Shown piece by piece: positions 45,801 to 57,440 of a stretch of DNA of 64,000 nucleotides. The position numbers and the translations under genes are program-made. Source of the stretch: Armillaria gallica (Eukaryota; Basidiomycota; Agaricomycetes; Agaricales; Physalacriaceae); the NCBI GenBank assembly GCA_037576215.1, contig JBANDB010000015.1, positions 930,001 through 994,000 of the forward strand. The letters run 5' to 3'. Position 1 is the stretch's first letter. Each line of letters starts with the position of its first letter. A model generated the notes under the pieces. The model was not told the DNA's origin and searched no databases. It was given only the letters and a program-made list of their open reading frames with translations.

Positions 45801-48694
45801 TACCACACGTTGCCCATGACAAGAGCGGGATAAACGGCGACTTTTCTAGCCCAAAAAGTATGGATCGACGTCGCGTATAGCCATGGGGTACCGCGAAATG
45901 AACGGGCAAGCAGGATTCAGTCCGAGGAAATAAGGAACGGTTATAATTAGCTTACCGGTACTGATTCCGAACCGGACCGGTCTCGGACTCGCCCTTTCTG
46001 ACCTTTTCCCTTTCTTTCCTTTTGCCCTCAGGCTCTGATCCAAGATTCCACCATTTCCCGCGTCACACAACCTGGGCGCCTCGCCGATTTTGCTTTTTGG
46101 TAGAGCACCAGACTTGCGGCGGCGGCTCCGAGTCTTACACTAGACTGAGTTGGGATCTCACTAACAATATTTATTTGGGGTCGAAATGCTGGGTTGGCGC
46201 TAGGAAAGACTCTGGCTTCTCATCGCGTTACATATTCAAACTTCTCTCTAGATATCGTACAACTGGGGCAACTTGAACTCGAAGCTATTCCAATTTCAGT
46301 TCTAACACGTTGGAGCGCTTCTACCTGGTTTCTTTTCTCTCGACTTGGGGTTACCGCTTCTTGTTCATCAACAATCATCTTCCTGATCATAGAGCTCGGC
46401 TGCAGTTCTGTCGAAACAAACATAGAAATCAAGCCTCATTACCATCGTCTTACCGTGTTCTCTATCTATCCACCATGCGCATCTCGGCAGCGAACCCTTC
46501 CGGGAGATAGCGCCCGGCGATATCGAGTCTCGGATGGGAAGGTCGCCTCATGACCAATATCTCCTTAAAGAGCGCTCAGCATTTCATTACTCGCCCCTTT
46601 TCAAAACATATCATGATCCGGGACCGCGCCACTGCCTTCGACCGCCTATCACTTTTGCCTCCCATTAATCTCAAGTAAGATTCCGAGCACTTTACAGAAC
46701 TTCGAGTCTCCGTCGTTCCCACAGATGACGTATTATTTCCTGCTCAAAATCGGAGAAAATGAAATTATTCCTCCATCTGGTATGATGGCATGCCCTATAT
46801 AACGTAATGCTCATCTCATGCTTGGAAATAGGACCTTTCGTACTAACGTCGAACATCCACTTTCTCACTCCCTCTCGCTTCCGCGACTTTGCGTAAGCGG
46901 AGTTGTTCTTGTTTAACGCCTGCGTACTCCCCTGCTCTGGAATGTCATCTTTCTTCTAACCAGGTCCTTCTACGTACGATGATCCCCCTTCTTCCGGTTG
47001 AAAGCTTGCTGGACACATCGCCTCGCGTTCGTGATGTAAAAGTCGCATTCACAGGTCAATAAAACGCATCTTCTCCGCGATGTCTTGTCTAATTATGAGA
47101 AGGCATCCGCCACAGAATGCCGTTATGAACCCATCTCGGGTGTGGGGGCTGGTCGCCGCTCACTTGCGATATCTCTCTCGTATGTTCAAGATCCGCACTG
47201 GGCCCTTCCCGGATGACTTCGATGTGGAGGCACCTGTGCCACGTCGAATCGACCGAGCGAACACGGGAGCGAGCTCTTGAGGCTTCTTTTTCGTGACGGC
47301 TTCCTTGCCAGGCGCTTTGGGACGACCCAGAAATTCAAGAGGGAAATACAAGACTTGACGCGCGCGCGCGACATTGGATTAGCGTACTCGATCGAACACG
47401 GCTGTTTATTCAATAGAAATGAATATCATATAGGTTTGATGATCTTCAACGTCGACGTCAATGGACTCTATTCTAAACGTGCAGCACTGCGCTTCTGGAC
47501 GAAAATCCCATTCATTTCCGGTCTTCATCGTGTATATTGCTTACCTAAATGCCTGGGATGTTTTGAGGTTCGGTTTGCTGGGTCATTCAGACTCCGTGGC
47601 ACTGGGTGTGCTCCGCGAAGGAGCACGAAGCAGGCACCAGTAGATCACCGGGTCTTGCACCGGTGTAGGGTGCACAGCATCTGAGGCATTTGAAAGTGGA
47701 TTTTGAAATGGAAAGCTATGAGAGGAGGAGAAGCGATGGGTTTATCTGCCACTGAATCTTGAGTAACGAAAGCAGGCTCGAAACACCGAGAGTTGATGAA
47801 TCAAGCGACGAACCCCGTTAGCACATATCACCTATAAAAGTCGTGCATGGACGAGGGAAGTTACCGAACCAACAGCCAGGGTCTGGGGTGCTTGTCAGGG
47901 TCCCTTCTGAGAAGAAATCAGAGAAATGGGGTTTCGAAGATAATTTACGCTTTTTTGGGAATGATCTCGGGAAAAGTTAGAGTTTGGCGAATTGATCAAA
48001 TTAATGCGGCTTGTAACTTCTAGATATGGAATTGCCGCACTTGTCAAAAGCCTCCGTGCTGAGCAGCGGAGACCACAAGAACTCATTCGAGACAAGAGGA
48101 CGCAGAGCATATGCTGGGTTCTCATGTCGTTCGGAAGGGATACGACATCAGAGACTTGCTTGGACGCGTCACGAGCTGATCCAGTGGGTGTCTTGGAGCC
48201 AGATTCGGCCAAAAGTCGCGGAGAATTGGAGGTAAAAGCCGTCCAATGGGGGCAAGTTGTGTGCCTTTCTGTTGGCAAGATCAGGCGGTGTCTGAGAAGG
48301 CGACGAACCAGGTTAACGGTCGAGATCAAACCGGATTGTTTGCCAGATGCGAATACATACATGGCTAAAACGGCAAACTGGATGCGAACCTGGATTCGTA
48401 CGTCAGGTCTGCTTAGGACAACCAAGAAAACAGACTGGGACTATTTCTTGAACACGATTCTACTGTCAGTGCCCTTCCTGCGCTGCCAGTTGCTCTCTCT
48501 GCAATATCCCACTTCACCCTTGCGTTCCGCCCGTCAGCGTGAGCGATCTAACTGAGACTTGTGTATCGACGCCGATCATCCCGCAATTGTCATATCTAGC
48601 CCTCTCCGCCCTACCTCTGTCTTAACTCCTCCTGCGTTCAGTCCTCGACGCTTTCTTCTTTTACTCCTCATTCTTCCTCCATTCTGCCCGGAAT
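42852..48694. other. Gene-poor region of about 5.8 kb
   Basis: No gene that I can name. Open frames at 44719-45348 (+) and 47992-48555 (+) overlap equally long ones on the other strand. A chain of splice-bounded pieces at about 46727-46892 reads YYFLLKIGENEIIPPSGPF and then VLTSNIHFLTPSRFRDF, but it runs into a stop after the next junction and may be a relic. A 6-bp-stem hairpin is at 43497-43514. A CT-rich leader before 48695 belongs to the HMG gene. Confidence 0.4.
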
Positions 48695-50153
48695 ATGAGT
48701 CCCTTTGACCAGTATTCCCTTACCCAGTTTCCAGAACCTGCCCCCGTGACAGTCAAGTCCGACAGACGCGACGAGCGAGGTTCCCAGTCGGGTTCAGATG
48801 ACGGTTCCAGCTACAACGTGTACAGCGACCCCCAGAAGAGCGACGGGGACCCGGATGGTGAGTCGCGCGCCTTTACGTGTTCGCCGCCGAGCCTCACCAA
48901 CGACGTGACAGATGATGCCGCCTTAACTTCCCAGAGTCTCAATGCCGATGGCACCCCCAAGCGTCCCATGAACGCTTTCATGATTTTCGCCCGTAGACGC
49001 CGTCCCCAGGTATCGGCCGAAAACCAGTCCATGCGCACTGGTGAAATCAGCAAGATTCTGAGCAAAGAATGGTCGTCCATGTCACCGGTTAATTCATCTC
49101 TTGGTTACGATCGACTTCCCGCTGAACCGTTCCTCATAGAACGACAAGCAATTTTATCTAGACCAGGCGAAGCAGTTGAAGGAAAATTTTAACTCGAAAT
49201 ATCCTGACTATGTTTACCGGCGCCGCCCTAATAACTCTCGCAAGCGCCGAAAAACCGACGCTTCCGGCATGCGCGCGCCCGACGGGTCTATGCCGCCAGA
49301 CGCGGGTGACGATATGCCTGGCGATCTCGGCGAACCCTCCCCTTCTGATGGGGATGATTCACAAGCTGATCCCCTTGACATGGGCTATTCACGAATGGGT
49401 CACTCCTCGCACTACGGCGAACCCAGCTCTGGCCACGCCAGACTGCCGACGTTCCCCTTCGGCCCCTCCGATATGTCGTATCGCGATGGCCGTGTCTCGT
49501 ACATGCAGCAAGACCGCTTGCACCACTCGGTATCTTCACCGCGTTTGTCAGGGTCGGGGCATACGCAGTACCCATATCTTCAGCGTCACGGCTCTGGTCC
49601 TTACAACGAAGCTTGGGATACCCCCAGTAACCGTTCTTCTGGTTCTGGTTGGTTCCCCCATGATCGTTCTGCTGCGTCTCCTATCAGTGCAAAGTCTCAG
49701 TCTTTTCCCCCCCTATCCTCTCCCAGTTCGTGGCCTAGTCCGAACTCTCCTGGGCCAGGAGCGAGCCCCTCAAGTTCGACGTCGAATAGCTACTCCTTCC
49801 CCACCCTCAACTCCCCCTTTTTCCCCACTCAGGCCCAACTAAGTAACTACCCCACAGCCTCGTCGCCTACTACTAACGGAAGCGCGAACTCGTCCCAGTA
49901 CCAACTCCCTGCGCCGGGGGAGAGCCGGGGATTTGATCATCATCGCAGTTTCACCCCGTCTAGTGGCGGGGGGAATGCGTATCCTTCATCACATAACAAC
50001 TCGCGTCACTCCGCTGCCGCTGGGTTACCTCGCGCTTTACCCCCCGTCAACTCGCAGTTCTTTCATCATAGCGGGTCGCCAGGCGCTACTATCCCTCCAG
50101 TATCTGCGATTGATGCAGGAATGTGGAACAGGGAACGCATCCTTGATGCGTAA
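48695..50153 (+). CDS. HMG-box (SOX/ROX1-like) transcription factor, 468 aa
   Basis: Two exons, 48695-49087 and 49140-50153, joined by a GT-AG intron (gttaat...ctcatag) inside the HMG box; 468 residues. The box is at about residues 90-165: PKRPMNAFMIFARRRRPQV, EISKILSKEWSSMSPNDK, then QFYLDQAKQLKENFNSKYP and DYVYRRRPNNSRKRRK. The basic tail likely serves as a nuclear localisation signal. The rest is Ser/Pro/Gly/Asn-rich and probably disordered, as is usual for fungal HMG regulators. Related proteins bind bent DNA and repress or activate morphogenesis and sexual development genes; the target here is not known. The 5' leader just upstream is CT-rich (48601-48690). Confidence 0.9.
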
Positions 50154-50857
50154 TTCACTTTTCCCACGCGGAATTTTCGCCACCGTCTCTTTCTCGTCTT
50201 TTGCGTTAAAACACAACGGACAAGATGGTTTAAAATACTCACATAAAATTGTTCTCTGTAGTTTTAGCGCAACACTCACTCTCACTGCTGTCGTCCACGC
50301 TATCCCATTGTAGTACTTGTACGTTTCATTGGTCCGTAATCTCTCTTTCCTCCTTCCTTTTTTTGGTTTTTGGTTATGATTTACTTCTTGTAGTAGTTTT
50401 GGTACCTTTTGTATAGGGTAGTTTGGTAACATCAAACATACGCATCCTGATTAATTCTTTAGACTGTGGGTCTGGTCATGTTTACGTTCGAATACCACGG
50501 CAACAGTCGGCGTCAGGGTGCATGGACATGTCACCGGTATATTTATACCTCTTATAATCCCCGAGATTGCATAAACACGATCGAGTGGAAGTCGAGTACC
50601 ACCGCCGACGGAGCTGGGTATCAAGCATGTTACGTGGATGAAGAGGAAGCTCAGAAGTTGGGCGTAGATGCATGTAAATGTTCGTTGATGCCGATGCTCT
50701 ACAGCCTAATGAGCCAACCTTAAATATACATACGATAATTAAGGTTGCTCTAACCAATAGATATAAGATCTGAAGTCAAAAAGAGTCGCACGAAAACACA
50801 GGCCTAGTACCAGGAATATTACGGCCGTGGAAAGATAGTGGTATTACAAATTCATGT

Positions 50858-50925
50858 GTACAGCATACTGATACCACTGATTAGAATCAACGGAAACAGA
50901 AATAGGGCACAGTGGTATGCTGTAC
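50858..50925. repeat. Imperfect inverted repeat
   Basis: The left arm GTACAGCAT-actgat-ACCACTG (50858-50879) pairs with CAGTGGTATGCTGTAC (50910-50925). That gives 16 paired bases with a 6-base bulge and a 30-base loop. Confidence 0.6.
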
Positions 50926-51745
50926 TTTTGGATCTATCTACTCGTCTTCTCGATGGGTTCAGTCCAACCCGGGTTCAAAGCACCATCGATCGGCAACTCA
51001 TAAAAATGGAAGTGATGCCAAGCGAAGGTGCTTTCCGTGTATGACGCGTTGATGAGGTCAGTGGAATGGTCCACTGTAAAAATAATACTCACTACCTGGG
51101 GCGGCGCCATCCTGCGGATTTCCTTTTTGGGTCACCCGACTATTGCCAAGGCCGCTTGTTTTTAGCACATCAGTTGCCAGTACAATAAAGAGGCATCTCA
51201 TCACCGTAACACTTCATATCCACATAGCACCTAATCAAGCTACGCAGGAGAATGATCCATCATTGTGCAGCTCGAAACACAGATAGTAAGTAGTTGAGGG
51301 ATCGCGTAAAAAAGAAGTTTAATCTGTACGAGAGCCCCGCCAAAATCGGGTTCCAGTGGTAACGCTCTCGACGGCGCAGCGACCAATGGCAGATAAGGAT
51401 CTCAAGTCCAGAGGAACACAAAGTATCCAGACGTTGGCTGGAATCACACAATAGCCATTATCAGTGAACGCGTACAACTCCGAGGTACCGGCAAAGTACG
51501 TTCGTGAGAGTGGCCGTGAGTCAGCCGACCGTGTACAAAGCACCCCAGGCACTCGTGAGCAGTTCCTAGAGACGGAAAATGATGCGCGTACCACCATGAC
51601 GAAAACTCTAAATATACTCACCGGTACCGGTGGGTTGCTCGATTTTTAGTCGGCCGTGAAACACGATGTTGTGATAACATCTTTCGCTGAGTGGAAAGGA
51701 GAGTAAGTCGCAGTTCGTACGTGGGTGAACATAGAATGATGACTA

Positions 51746-51773
51746 CCAGATAGTGTGGTCCAGATAGTGTGGT
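51746..51773. repeat. Tandem duplication of 14 bp
   Basis: CCAGATAGTGTGGT occurs twice in a row without mismatch. Confidence 0.8.
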
Positions 51774-54700
51774 GTTTCTCTAAGAGACGAAGAGCTACTG
51801 CTTGTGCAGATCGATTACGACCCAAATGGGCTCAAGCCTGTGTTATCGGGAGCTTATCATGAGAGGCTCGACTGGGAATATTTCAGCGTGGCATATGGTC
51901 ACGGCGTATTGATAGGCGATACTACGACCGGACATGGACAGCCTCCCAGTAGAAGATACTCGAACACCCTAGAATCGATTTTGTTAGAAAGCACGGGCAA
52001 AAAGCTATAGAAAGAAGTGGACTGATACTCGAACTACGTGCACGCTGGTAATGACGCTCAAACTTGAGGCTCACTTCGGTGCATCAAGGTTGTGAAAGAA
52101 AATTAACCAAACGGGAAGGGCTGTGCGACAAGCCGCCAATTCGGCAAGTCCGCTCAGGGACATTGTGCCTATATTTAGGCATCACCACCACCACACGGGA
52201 ATCGGGCCGAGCCGCGGTTAATGTTACTCAGAGTTATGACGCAAAAGATTATTGGGCGTCGTACACTGCTGCGGACATGTGCTCCTGGTTGCCCGTGAAA
52301 CTCCATGGTGGCCCGAACGAAGTGGGAAGAGGCCACCTTCTGGAGGCTTCTGATTCTTCGAGTGTCTACCCGACTTGAACATATCCAGGTTATTTATGAA
52401 AACCCCAAGGTAGGTGCTGAAATTCATATCCTTCATGTGTACCGGATCTTCAGATGCGTTGTGATTGATGGAACGGTTTTGTGGTTCTAGTGGCAGCCCA
52501 TGTTCAATGCGGAAAGATTTTGCCGTCACTGCAACCTCAGCCTTGTTGTGCTCAGCGAGCATTTTGTAAGGACCACTTTACGGTAGACCTCACACTGCTG
52601 TCCTTATGTCAGTGTTAAAACGTTAACGACTTACCGTCTTACGACTTTGCGGATTCGCACCGAGTCCTTCCGACAAGAACATCCGCGAAGCTACAGTCCC
52701 ACGTGCCACTACGTGTGGTCAAGCTTTCTCGATGTCTTCCACTGTGTACTTGACATAGGTATTTCACAAGAAGGGTAGCATGACCTTCCGTTATCATTTC
52801 TTTGAGAGCGTAAGCCATGTTTTTCAAAGATCCAATGGGTCTAGGTCACACACGAAGTCTCTGAAGCAGATGCATACGGTTTGAGGAAGGTAATCGTGAC
52901 TGCAATTCTGGCACCGGGGGCAAGGCCAGAAAGTAGGACCGTTTACCCGGAAAGAAGACCAGCATGTTAAACAACTGTCCCGTCGTCTGGCCATCAGCTA
53001 TGTCTGGTCTACTATTGGTCATGACCTTTCGACAATTTGTACGTGACTTTGGGGAGCTCGCATAGCGCGAGATAATTTCTCCACAACGAAGCGCATATTT
53101 TTCGCACATTAATCTCAGCAAATGTCAAGAGGCGTTAAGGTGTTCACAGCATGAGAAGGAGAATCAATCAAGGGGATTATATATCAGCTGATCATGGCAT
53201 ACAAGATCAACTTAGCAAGCGGATTGATGATGAGAAGAATCACCTAGTAGGAAACAAACTTGTGTATCTGAGTCAAGCAGATCATAGAACTCCTTCTCCC
53301 GAATCGTACCAAAAGGAGAGGGCAAGCATCCGTCCTGCGACACGCGGCCATCAGCTGCCGTTGGACTTGCGACCCGCTTTCCGGGAGCCCTTATGAAACC
53401 TGCGTAACGGAAGACACATGTACCTGAACACGATCTCCATCGAGATGATAGGTGCACAAGAAAAGGTTAGCCTAATTATCTCAGTGCGTCCGTTCCACGG
53501 GAGAAAGAAGCCTCAGACTGCAAGGTGATTTGGCGGGTATAATTAACTGACAGGATAATACTACTCACGACCAGTTCTTTGTTGGCATTCCCGCGCTGGA
53601 GTAACTCGTTACGTGCAGCACATGGAAGACCCCAGTGGACATGTCGATAGACATTCGAGGATGTTCGGAGTAGGGCTGGCACTCCCTGGGGGAAGAATTC
53701 CGGACACTCAAGACGAAGTGTCTTAATAAAGTTGCATATGCCAAGCCAGGGGGAGTCCCCGAATAATCCCCGCCTAGCAAACAGTAAACTTCGGCTAGAT
53801 GCGCTGATGGCGACCGGAACGAAGATCGGACGTAGACATCGTCCCGACGGGATCGAAGAATAAAACAGAAGTGGAGAGGCGGATATGGCGAAATATCGCC
53901 AGAGTCTCGCGGAACGGGACTCGCATGCAGGCGGATTAGAAAATAGTCTGGAGTCTTTCCAGGTGTCTAGATCAGAAAGCGAGACTTATTCGTGCCTGTG
54001 GTTCAAAGGCATGGCAGGGAATGTCCCAGTCGTACAGACTTGCATGTAGGCTAAAACAAGCAGAAAAATTCACACTACCGTTATAATAGCCTTCGTAACA
54101 GCAGAGACTACTTCGCGGTCGTCGAGTGGACCCAACAATCCGGCGTCGTATCATTCAGGCAAGATCCTTCAGGGTATGGTACCACGACTCGCAGCGGCTA
54201 TCGTGGTCAATCACCGGGCCTAGTATCTGGCTGAACATGCTGAACGCGGACGATTTCACTTCCGATGCAGCGCGGGAGCGTGAAGACCTAAGCTTGTGCT
54301 GTGAGAAGCATACACCTGACTGCTTCAAGGATAACAGATTCAGACGCCAACCGGTTAATGAGAGATTAGACTTGTCAACAACAAAATTCTTATCCGCTGG
54401 CCGAGGATGAGCCTAGAGGAATCTCCAGCACCTAGATAGCTTGGGTAGATCATGGTAAAGTGCCGGTTTATTCCAAGGATATACCGACTCGACCAGAAAC
54501 AAGACAAGAACTTTATCATCGGTAGGAAGAGGGCCCAGAAAAGATATCCACGACAAAGTCGGAGAAGCTGAATCGCCTGTGAGCCGATCCAGGCCTACAG
54601 GCTGGCTGAGAGAAGAGTCGTCTTCTATCAAGCCACAAAATCAGGGCGGAACCCGCACCAGAAGATGGCAAGATTGATACGTCAGTTCCCTGGATGAAGT

Positions 54701-55780
54701 ACCATCAGTAACAATTAGGATGAGATAAGTTGTGGAAAGTTCACGTCAGCTCAGCGAACCCCTCGTAACCCCGGACTGCTCGGTACGCATAAAATTTTCT
54801 TTAATCGATCATGACCACGTACGGTATAACGGCTCAAAAACATACACCGGAGACTTCTATGGTCGACGCGTTCTCCACCAGAACAATCGGGTATTGCCAG
54901 GATCAAAACTGGGCTGATATTGCGTCAAAACCAGGACAGAACGACCCTCGGAACGTGGGGGTTAAGTCAAATCCGCTGCCGCAAACGAGAAGGGTGGTAT
55001 TAGGAACGAAAAGAGGGGGTTTGATTTTTTTTGGGATGTTACCCTATAACGAGAAATCCGGACAATCTTTTTGTGGCAGCTTTGGCGGCAAGCCCGGACA
55101 GACTGTCAAAAAAGGCAAAGATTTGTACCTGGGTCCTGGGTTCTGCCACCACGCACACGTGACTGAGCCCCAGATTTTTGCTCAAACTAAGAGGCTTGCG
55201 AACGAGTTTCGGGATAAAGTCGGTTTATCAACCGGGTGTGTACACCGCATTCTCAGGCTCCCACAGATACTGTATATGCTTCACGAAAGTACTAGTAACA
55301 AGACATACATTTCCATTTATAGCTTATCACTTGCTTTAGCCTTTCCTACGTTAGAGGACCTGCTAATACTGTATCAGTGACCAACGTTTGATGCCGCATA
55401 TGGCCAGCTAATGAATACCCTGATTCTTTATGCCAGGATAATACCGTCAGATTTACCCAAATGTAATCTCCTTCATATATTTACTTACAATGTTTCGCGG
55501 AACGAGCGTCTTCAGAATGACGAGATCACCATATGCTAATCCAAGACTACCCATGGATTACAGAAAAGGTCGAACGACGCATTTCGGCAACATTGACCAG
55601 TCAAATTCGTTCGCGAAATCTGATCAATCTCATTACAGTTCGGCAAACTACCACAGTACTCGGGGTGTACTAATTCTGAACTTCATAATCGTAAGTGCAT
55701 TATGGTACTACTAAGTTAGAGACATTCCATATCATACAAAAAGTACAAGAGCTATGAGATTTATTGGAAACAATGATTGC

Positions 55781-57226
55781 TCAGACAAAAGCGATACCTA
55801 GCAGAGCCCACCCCATGACGCCAACAAGCGCGGTGAACATGGTGTTCATATTGTTTGTGACTCCAGCGAACACGCCTTGAGCGCTATTGCCAGTAAACAC
55901 CCCATCACTTCCGTCAGGGCTGTCCGTTGGGGTGCCGACTGGTCCTGTCTCGGTTGTCGAACTTGCAGCGATGAAAGTGGCGGATTCATATCTGATATAG
56001 ATGTCAGGGCCCAGAAGCCGTCAATCGTTAAAAAGGGACAGACGTACGCGGAAGTAGCTGCTTCAGGATTTGTCTCTGTGTTTATCAGCACCCGGTCAAG
56101 CATGTGAAGAACACCGTTCTTGCAGAGAATGTCCGTTTTTATGATCCGGGCACTACTCTCCCCGCTGTTCACGAACGTGCCGGAAGAATTGGTCGTAAAT
56201 GTGAGCGGCTCACCCCCTGCCGAAGTCAGATTTTCTGAGGCTGTGATTGAGGGCGAGTAGATGGTTGTTCCATTGACTATCTGAGTGGTTGTTAGCCGGA
56301 TGCAATCAAGACAAATTATCACGATGTACATGATTGCTCAAGATGGTCAATAAGGCTGTCTTATTGTCAGCGACTGATGTCAACGACGAGCCTTCTAATT
56401 CAATTGCTGCATTGTCGGGCGCAAAGAACGTGAAACCATGCACTGAGTCGCCGTCTAATAACCCTGTTATAGTTTCGTTGCTACCATTAGACGAGGTAAT
56501 GGTCGTCGAATCCAAAAAGCCGGCCAGATATGTAAGATTTTGCTCCGCGAGAACGTCGGATACATTGGGTGGGATTATGAGTACGCCATTTATTCGGTTC
56601 ACGAGTAAGTTCTCGACAAGCGTACTGTTCTGAACAGAAACGCTCGTTCTAACACGAACTTTAGATAAAAATTCGAAATAGAGCTGTAGGAACGCACGGT
56701 TGGTTGTACATCTCGATTTGACCATCGATGTTACTCCAAACAAGCACTTGACTTTTATCTCCTTCAAGCTCAACCACGGAAGGGTCGTCAAGTAGAGTAC
56801 GTCCGATAGTGACATTCGGGTAAGTCTCTGCCTCAAGCGTGGCGTTTGTGTCGTTGTTAGGACTGAAATTGCCTGAGACGATGTGGTACAATATTGTGAG
56901 GGCGAAAAGGTCGTCGTCGCTGGATAAACTTGAAGAATTCGTGGCATTGGCGACTGTAATATCATGTCATCTCTCTCTCTACTGTGCAGGCATATGACTA
57001 ACTCACAAGCTTCGTTGTCTGGAGCAAACAGTGTATAATTGCCCAAGACCAACCTCGCCAGAAGAACTCGGCCTATGGCCGAGTTGTTGAGCCGACCAGT
57101 TTGTGAGCCCAACGTGGTAAGACCAGCGTCTTGAAGCGCCTGACCGAGGCCAGTGAGATATTGCGATGAATTATTCCAAGCGAGAGCAGGAAGGGCGGTG
57201 GCGAGTAATGCTAGAGCAACGAACAT
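55781..57226 (-). CDS. Secreted fasciclin (FAS1) domain protein, probable GPI anchor, 412 aa
   Basis: Five exons: 57226-57007, 56953-56698, 56648-56330, 56280-56048 and 55991-55781; phases close to 412 residues. A signal peptide is evident (MFVALALLATALPALAW). Two FAS1 domains follow. The first has NYTLFAPDNEAF and TILYHIVSGNF. The second has GFTFFAPDNAAIE, TILSNHIVNGTTIYS and NGVLHMLDRVLIN. A Ser/Thr-rich tail then leads into a hydrophobic C-terminus (ALVGVMGWALLGIAFV), the pattern of a GPI-attachment signal. Many N-glycosylation sequons (NSS, NGS, NTT-type) are present. Such proteins sit at the plasma membrane or cell wall and are linked to adhesion or wood-decay physiology in basidiomycetes. 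It lies 214 bases downstream of the Zn2Cys6 gene on the same strand. Confidence 0.9.
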
Positions 57227-57440
57227 ATTGACAAGGAGAAGAAGAAGCAGGAATGCGAGAATGTAAATGAATAGGAAAGCGGCTCTTTATATTGTTTGAG
57301 AATGGTATTGATATTTTTGGATAGCCGAAGTGATGAGAAATAATGACCAGAACTATGACCAGTCATTGTCGAAAATGATGTCGATGGCCCGATCGACAAC
57401 TTTTCAGGTGACCGTGCCGATCCACGTGCATCGTTCCCGC

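Larger units (their letters stand above)
50154..55780. other. Gene-poor region of about 5.6 kb
   Basis: Begins with the 3' UTR of the HMG gene. No family is recognisable in the remaining frames. The longest is 189 codons on the + strand at 54811-55380, containing SFGGKPGQTVKKGKDLYLG; I cannot assign it and it has no conserved-looking neighbour. Two small repeats are listed separately. Confidence 0.4.

Noticed and set aside
46100..46120. GGTAGAGCACCAGACTT, resembling the D-loop and anticodon stem of a tRNA
   Set aside because: No T-arm or B-box follows at the required distance, so at most a chance match or fragment.
47895..48555. Overlapping long open frames on both strands
   Set aside because: Neither strand shows domains, splice-consistent neighbours or a plausible start; they appear to be mutual shadows.
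29937..50153. Two HMG-box genes as a mating-type locus
   Set aside because: In Agaricomycetes mating loci encode homeodomain proteins and pheromone/receptor genes, none of which are seen here. The HMG genes are 17 kb apart and differ in type.
54811..55380. 189-codon open frame in the gene-poor region
   Set aside because: No recognisable domain, no intron although genes here are usually spliced, and no promoter evidence; kept only as a remark.
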